Assembly: GCF_001708445.1 (NCBI RefSeq)
Contig: NZ_CP015637.1
Location: 1,551,001 to 1,615,000, forward strand
Reading direction: 5' to 3'
Source of the DNA: Pseudomonas fluorescens
GTDB lineage: Bacteria; Pseudomonadota; Gammaproteobacteria; Pseudomonadales; Pseudomonadaceae
DNA length: 64,000 nucleotides
A program made the position numbers and the translations under genes. Every line of letters starts with the position of its first letter. The stretch's first letter is position 1. Below are positions 61,226-64,000 of this stretch, piece after piece. The notes under the pieces are model-generated. The model was not told where the DNA came from, ran no database searches, and saw only the letters and a list, made by a program, of their open reading frames with translations.

Positions 61226-62842
61226 ATGAGCCAACAGTTTCAACACGATGTCCTGGTGATCGGTAGCGGCGCGGCCGGCCTGAGCCTTGCACTGACCCTC
61301 CCCAGCCACCTGCGCATTGCCGTACTGAGCAAAGGCGACCTGGCCAACGGCTCGACATTCTGGGCCCAGGGCGGTGTCGCCGCGGTATTGGACGACACCG
61401 ACACAGTGCAATCCCACGTCGAAGACACCCTCAACGCGGGCGCCGGCTTGTGCAACGAAGACGCGGTGCGGTTCACCGTCGAGCACAGCCGCGAAGCGAT
61501 CCAATGGCTGATCGACCAGGGCGTGCCGTTCACCCGCGATGAACACGCGGGGAGCGACGACGGTGGTTTCGAATTCCACCTGACCCGCGAAGGCGGCCAC
61601 AGCCATCGACGCATCATTCATGCGGCCGATGCCACCGGCGCTGCAATCTTCAAGACCCTGCTCGACCAGGCCCGCCAACGCCCCAACATCGAATTGCTCG
61701 AGCAACGCGTCGCCGTCGACCTGATCACCGAAAAACGCCTGGGCCTGGAAGGCGAACGCTGCCTCGGCGCCTACGTACTCAACCGCACCAGCGGCGAAGT
61801 CGATACCTACGGCGCGCGTTTCACCATCCTCGCCTCGGGTGGCGCGGCCAAGGTATACCTCTATACCAGCAACCCCGACGGGGCCTGCGGCGATGGCATT
61901 GCCATGGCCTGGCGCTCAGGCTGCCGGGTGGCCAACCTGGAATTCAACCAGTTCCACCCCACCTGCCTGTATCACCCGCAGGCCAAGAGTTTCCTGATCA
62001 CCGAGGCTCTGCGCGGCGAAGGCGCCCACCTGAAACTGCCGAATGGCGAGCGCTTCATGCAACGCTTTGACCCGCGCGCCGAGCTGGCGCCGCGGGATAT
62101 CGTCGCCCGCGCCATCGACCATGAAATGAAGCGCCTGGGCATCGACTGCGTCTATCTCGATATCAGCCACAAGCCCGAAGCCTTCATCAAGACCCACTTC
62201 CCAACGGTCTACGAGCGCTGCCTGGCCTTCAACATCGACATCACCAAGGGCCCGATCCCGGTAGTGCCGGCCGCGCACTACACCTGCGGCGGCGTGGTGG
62301 TCGACCAACATGGCCGCACCGACGTACCTGGCTTGTACGCGATCGGCGAAACCAGCTTCACCGGCCTGCACGGCGCCAACCGCATGGCCAGCAACTCGCT
62401 GCTCGAATGCTTCGTCTACGCACGCTCGGCCGCGGCGGACATTCTGGACCAACTGCCGCGCATTCCTGTGCCCGCCGCCCTGCCCCGTTGGGACGCCAGC
62501 CAGGTTACCGATTCGGATGAAGACGTGATCATCGCCCACAACTGGGACGAGCTGCGGCGCTTCATGTGGGACTACGTGGGGATCGTGCGCACCAACAAGC
62601 GCCTGCAAAGGGCTCAACACCGGGTGCGCCTGCTGCTGGATGAGATCGATGAGTTCTACAGCAACTATAAGGTCAGCCGTGACCTGATCGAATTGCGCAA
62701 CCTGGCCCAGGTTGCGGAACTGATGATCCGCTCGGCCATGGAACGCAAGGAAAGCCGGGGCCTGCACTACACCCTCGACTACCCACAGATGCTGCCCGAG
62801 GCCCGCGACACTATCCTGGTGCCAACCACCTACGGCGGCTGA
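61226..62842 (+). CDS. nadB: L-aspartate oxidase
   Basis: A 538-residue flavoenzyme that oxidises aspartate to iminoaspartate for NAD synthesis. The FAD motif '[13 protein letters not shown]' is near 11-23, '[17 protein letters not shown]' near 43-59, 'HHFHP'-equivalent '[12 protein letters not shown]' near 240-251, and '[26 protein letters not shown]' near 370-395. It is divergent from algU. Its 3' end overlaps the convergent ygfX by 32 bases. Confidence 0.97.
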   Translation: MSQQFQHDVLVIGSGAAGLSLALTLPSHLRIAVLSKGDLANGSTFWAQGGVAAVLDDTDTVQSHVEDTLNAGAGLCNEDAVRFTVEHSREAIQWLIDQGVPFTRDEHAGSDDGGFEFHLTREGGHSHRRIIHAADATGAAIFKTLLDQARQRPNIELLEQRVAVDLITEKRLGLEGERCLGAYVLNRTSGEVDTYGARFTILASGGAAKVYLYTSNPDGACGDGIAMAWRSGCRVANLEFNQFHPTCLYHPQAKSFLITEALRGEGAHLKLPNGERFMQRFDPRAELAPRDIVARAIDHEMKRLGIDCVYLDISHKPEAFIKTHFPTVYERCLAFNIDITKGPIPVVPAAHYTCGGVVVDQHGRTDVPGLYAIGETSFTGLHGANRMASNSLLECFVYARSAAADILDQLPRIPVPAALPRWDASQVTDSDEDVIIAHNWDELRRFMWDYVGIVRTNKRLQRAQHRVRLLLDEIDEFYSNYKVSRDLIELRNLAQVAELMIRSAMERKESRGLHYTLDYPQMLPEARDTILVPTTYGG

Positions 62843-63257
62843 ATTTCAAGCGAACGCGCAGGCGCCGGTGCACATCGGCGCCCTGCGAATCCCTCGGCAC
62901 GCAGGTCGAACGGACTCGCCACTCCCCCTGCACGCGATAGCGCAACACCACGATCAGCGGTAAGGCCAGGCTGTCCGGGCGCAACTGTACGCTGTGCCAG
63001 CCTCGCGCCGCGCTCCACAACTGCCAGCCGTCTTCGTCGCGGCGCAGGCCACGAATCGACGAACGGTGTGTCAGCAGGATATGGCGCGGCACAACCCAAG
63101 CCCCATGCGCCAGGCACAGCAAGCCAGCCAGGCTGGAGAACGGTAGGTCGATAACGAGCAAGGCACCCAACGCGAACAGCTGGGCCAGGAGATACACCGC
63201 CAGCATCAGCCGTGAGGCCTGCCAGCGGCATTCAAAGCGATTACTTGGGCTGGACAC
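62811..63257 (-). CDS. ygfX: YgfX-like membrane protein (CptA family)
   Basis: A 148-residue protein with two N-terminal membrane helices (about 17-35 and 42-57) and a polar C-terminal domain, the YgfX layout. E. coli YgfX pairs with SdhE/YgfY and was described as a toxin affecting cytoskeletal proteins; later work links the pair to flavinylation. GTG start at 63257, overlapping the sdhE 3' end by 17 bases. Its own end overlaps nadB antisense by 32 bases. Confidence 0.82.
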   Translation of the reverse strand: MSSPSNRFECRWQASRLMLAVYLLAQLFALGALLVIDLPFSSLAGLLCLAHGAWVVPRHILLTHRSSIRGLRRDEDGWQLWSAARGWHSVQLRPDSLALPLIVVLRYRVQGEWRVRSTCVPRDSQGADVHRRLRVRLKFSRRRWLAPG

Positions 63258-63495
63258 GGTCCAGGATCATCCGAACCATGCGTTGCAGTTCCGGGTCTTC
63301 GGACTCTGCGCGCTCCATGAACCAGCCGAACATGTCCTGGTCTTCGCATTCCAGCAGCCGCACGTAACAGGCGCGATCCACCTCGTTGAGAGTGGCGTAA
63401 ACCTCTTTGACGAATGGCACCAGCAACACATCCAGTTCAAGCATGCCGCGGCGGCTGTGCCAGTAGAGGCGATTGAGTTCTACATCTTCGACCAT
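63241..63495 (-). CDS. sdhE: Succinate dehydrogenase assembly factor 2 (SdhE/CptB)
   Basis: An 84-residue helical protein with the signature RRGMLELD near 15-22, containing the conserved Arg-Gly-x-x-Glu that contacts SdhA during covalent flavinylation. It begins '[13 protein letters not shown]'. The ATG at 63495 matches the family start. First gene of the sdhE-ygfX pair, divergent from ygfZ (139 bp). Confidence 0.93.
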   Translation of the reverse strand: MVEDVELNRLYWHSRRGMLELDVLLVPFVKEVYATLNEVDRACYVRLLECEDQDMFGWFMERAESEDPELQRMVRMILDRVQPK

Positions 63496-63634
63496 GGAGC
63501 GCTCCTCAAATAGAGCGCAAGTATACAGGCCCGACGGCACCGGAACAGTCGGCTTTGGTCGCCCTTACAGAAACTATCCATTTGCCGGGCGCCCCTCTAT
63601 GATGCACCCATGACTTTTTGACCTGCGATGACCC

Positions 63635-64000
63635 ATGGCTGACTCTGCTTTTTTCTGCCCCCTGTCCCACGAAGGCGTTCTCGCCGTCCGCGGCTCCGAC
63701 GCTGCCAAGTTCCTGCAGGGACAACTGACCTGCAACCTCAATTACCTGAGCGACACCCAGGCCAGCCTCGGCGCGCGCTGCACCCAAAAAGGGCGCATGC
63801 AGTCGAGCTTCCGCATCCTGTTGCAAGGTGACGGGGTGTTGCTGGCCATGGCGACCGAGCTGCTGGAGCCGCAACTGGCGGACTTGAAAAAGTACGCGGT
63901 GTTCTCAAAATCCAAGCTCACCGACGAAAGTGCCGCCTGGGTACGGTTCGGCCTGTCGGATGCAGACGCGGCCCTCGCCAGCCTGGGCCTGGTGCTGCCC
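63635..64000 (+). CDS. ygfZ: Folate-binding protein YgfZ, N-terminal part
   Basis: The first 122 residues of a folate-binding protein in the GcvT-like fold. 'GSDAAKFLQGQLTCNL' near 20-35 and 'ARCTQKGRMQSSFRI' near 48-62 match YgfZ, which supports iron-sulfur enzyme repair and tRNA modification. It is cut off by the right edge of the window. Location opposite sdhE fits the order sdhE/ygfZ seen in many gammaproteobacteria. Confidence 0.9.
   Translation, partial: MADSAFFCPLSHEGVLAVRGSDAAKFLQGQLTCNLNYLSDTQASLGARCTQKGRMQSSFRILLQGDGVLLAMATELLEPQLADLKKYAVFSKSKLTDESAAWVRFGLSDADAALASLGLVLP

Noticed and set aside
63241..63495. sdhE/ygfX considered as an uncharacterised toxin-antitoxin pair
   Set aside because: SdhE carries the RGxxE flavinylation motif, and this pair is widely conserved and already described.

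Overview
The window is a stretch of chromosome from a Pseudomonas of the fluorescens group. The evidence is high G+C, the algU-mucA-mucB-mucD stress operon, the dapA-bamC-MBL-purC operon, pobA/pobR, ycgN/ycgL/rnd, and short palindromic REP hairpins and paired REPINs of the kind known from P. fluorescens. There is no sign of a prophage, plasmid, insertion sequence or CRISPR array. The accessory content is a series of small catabolic clusters, most with their own regulator.

Layout. 1-9.5 kb: small housekeeping and hypothetical genes (spermidine synthase-like, secreted ParB-fold protein, YajD, SpoU methyltransferase, an M61-like protein without its metal site, YcgN, nitroreductase, GhrA-like reductase, YcgL-RNase D, methyltransferase). 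9.5-13.1 kb: glutamine synthetase-like enzyme, PheC-like periplasmic dehydratase and a secreted double-cache protein. 13.4-17.5 kb: DHA2 exporter and the divergent pobA/pobR pair for 4-hydroxybenzoate. 17.6-24.2 kb: LysR plus an atypical metallo-beta-lactamase-fold protein and an NmrA-like oxidoreductase, then LysR plus a TPP 2-oxo-acid decarboxylase and an aldehyde dehydrogenase (AruI-like route). 24.6-28.5 kb: CynX-type transporter, two LysR regulators, a CHMI-like tautomerase and a small membrane protein.

28.5-34.8 kb is the most interesting accessory unit. A GntR regulator, SDR dehydrogenase, BKACE (beta-keto acid cleavage) enzyme, SMP-30 lactonase and two MFS transporters all face the same way, with a palindromic operator candidate upstream. 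The gene set fits dehydrogenation, lactone opening and acetyl-CoA-dependent cleavage of an unknown imported acid or sugar derivative. 35.9-38.8 kb is a probable trans-aconitate/tricarboxylate unit: an MHS symporter, a ModA-fold protein resembling periplasmic aconitate isomerase, and a LysR gene, with a textbook T-N11-A palindrome upstream. 39.1-41.3 kb: cold-shock protein, a half-degenerate cold-shock-like protein and a chemoreceptor. 41.4-46.2 kb: acetylpolyamine-amidohydrolase-like enzyme, M20 carbamoylase and MHS transporter opposite a LysR gene. 46.2-48.7 kb: an ECF sigma/anti-sigma pair with a TPR protein and cytochrome b561.

48.8-64 kb is core genome: tRNA-Ser(CGA), purC, MBL hydrolase, bamC, dapA, gcvR, bcp, PerM-like protein, TusA-like protein, bepA, mucD, mucB, mucA, algU with a near-consensus AlgU promoter, nadB, ygfX, sdhE and the start of ygfZ. 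bamC, bepA and the algU-mucABD genes together maintain and monitor the outer membrane. All functional calls were made by reading the sequence without database searches.
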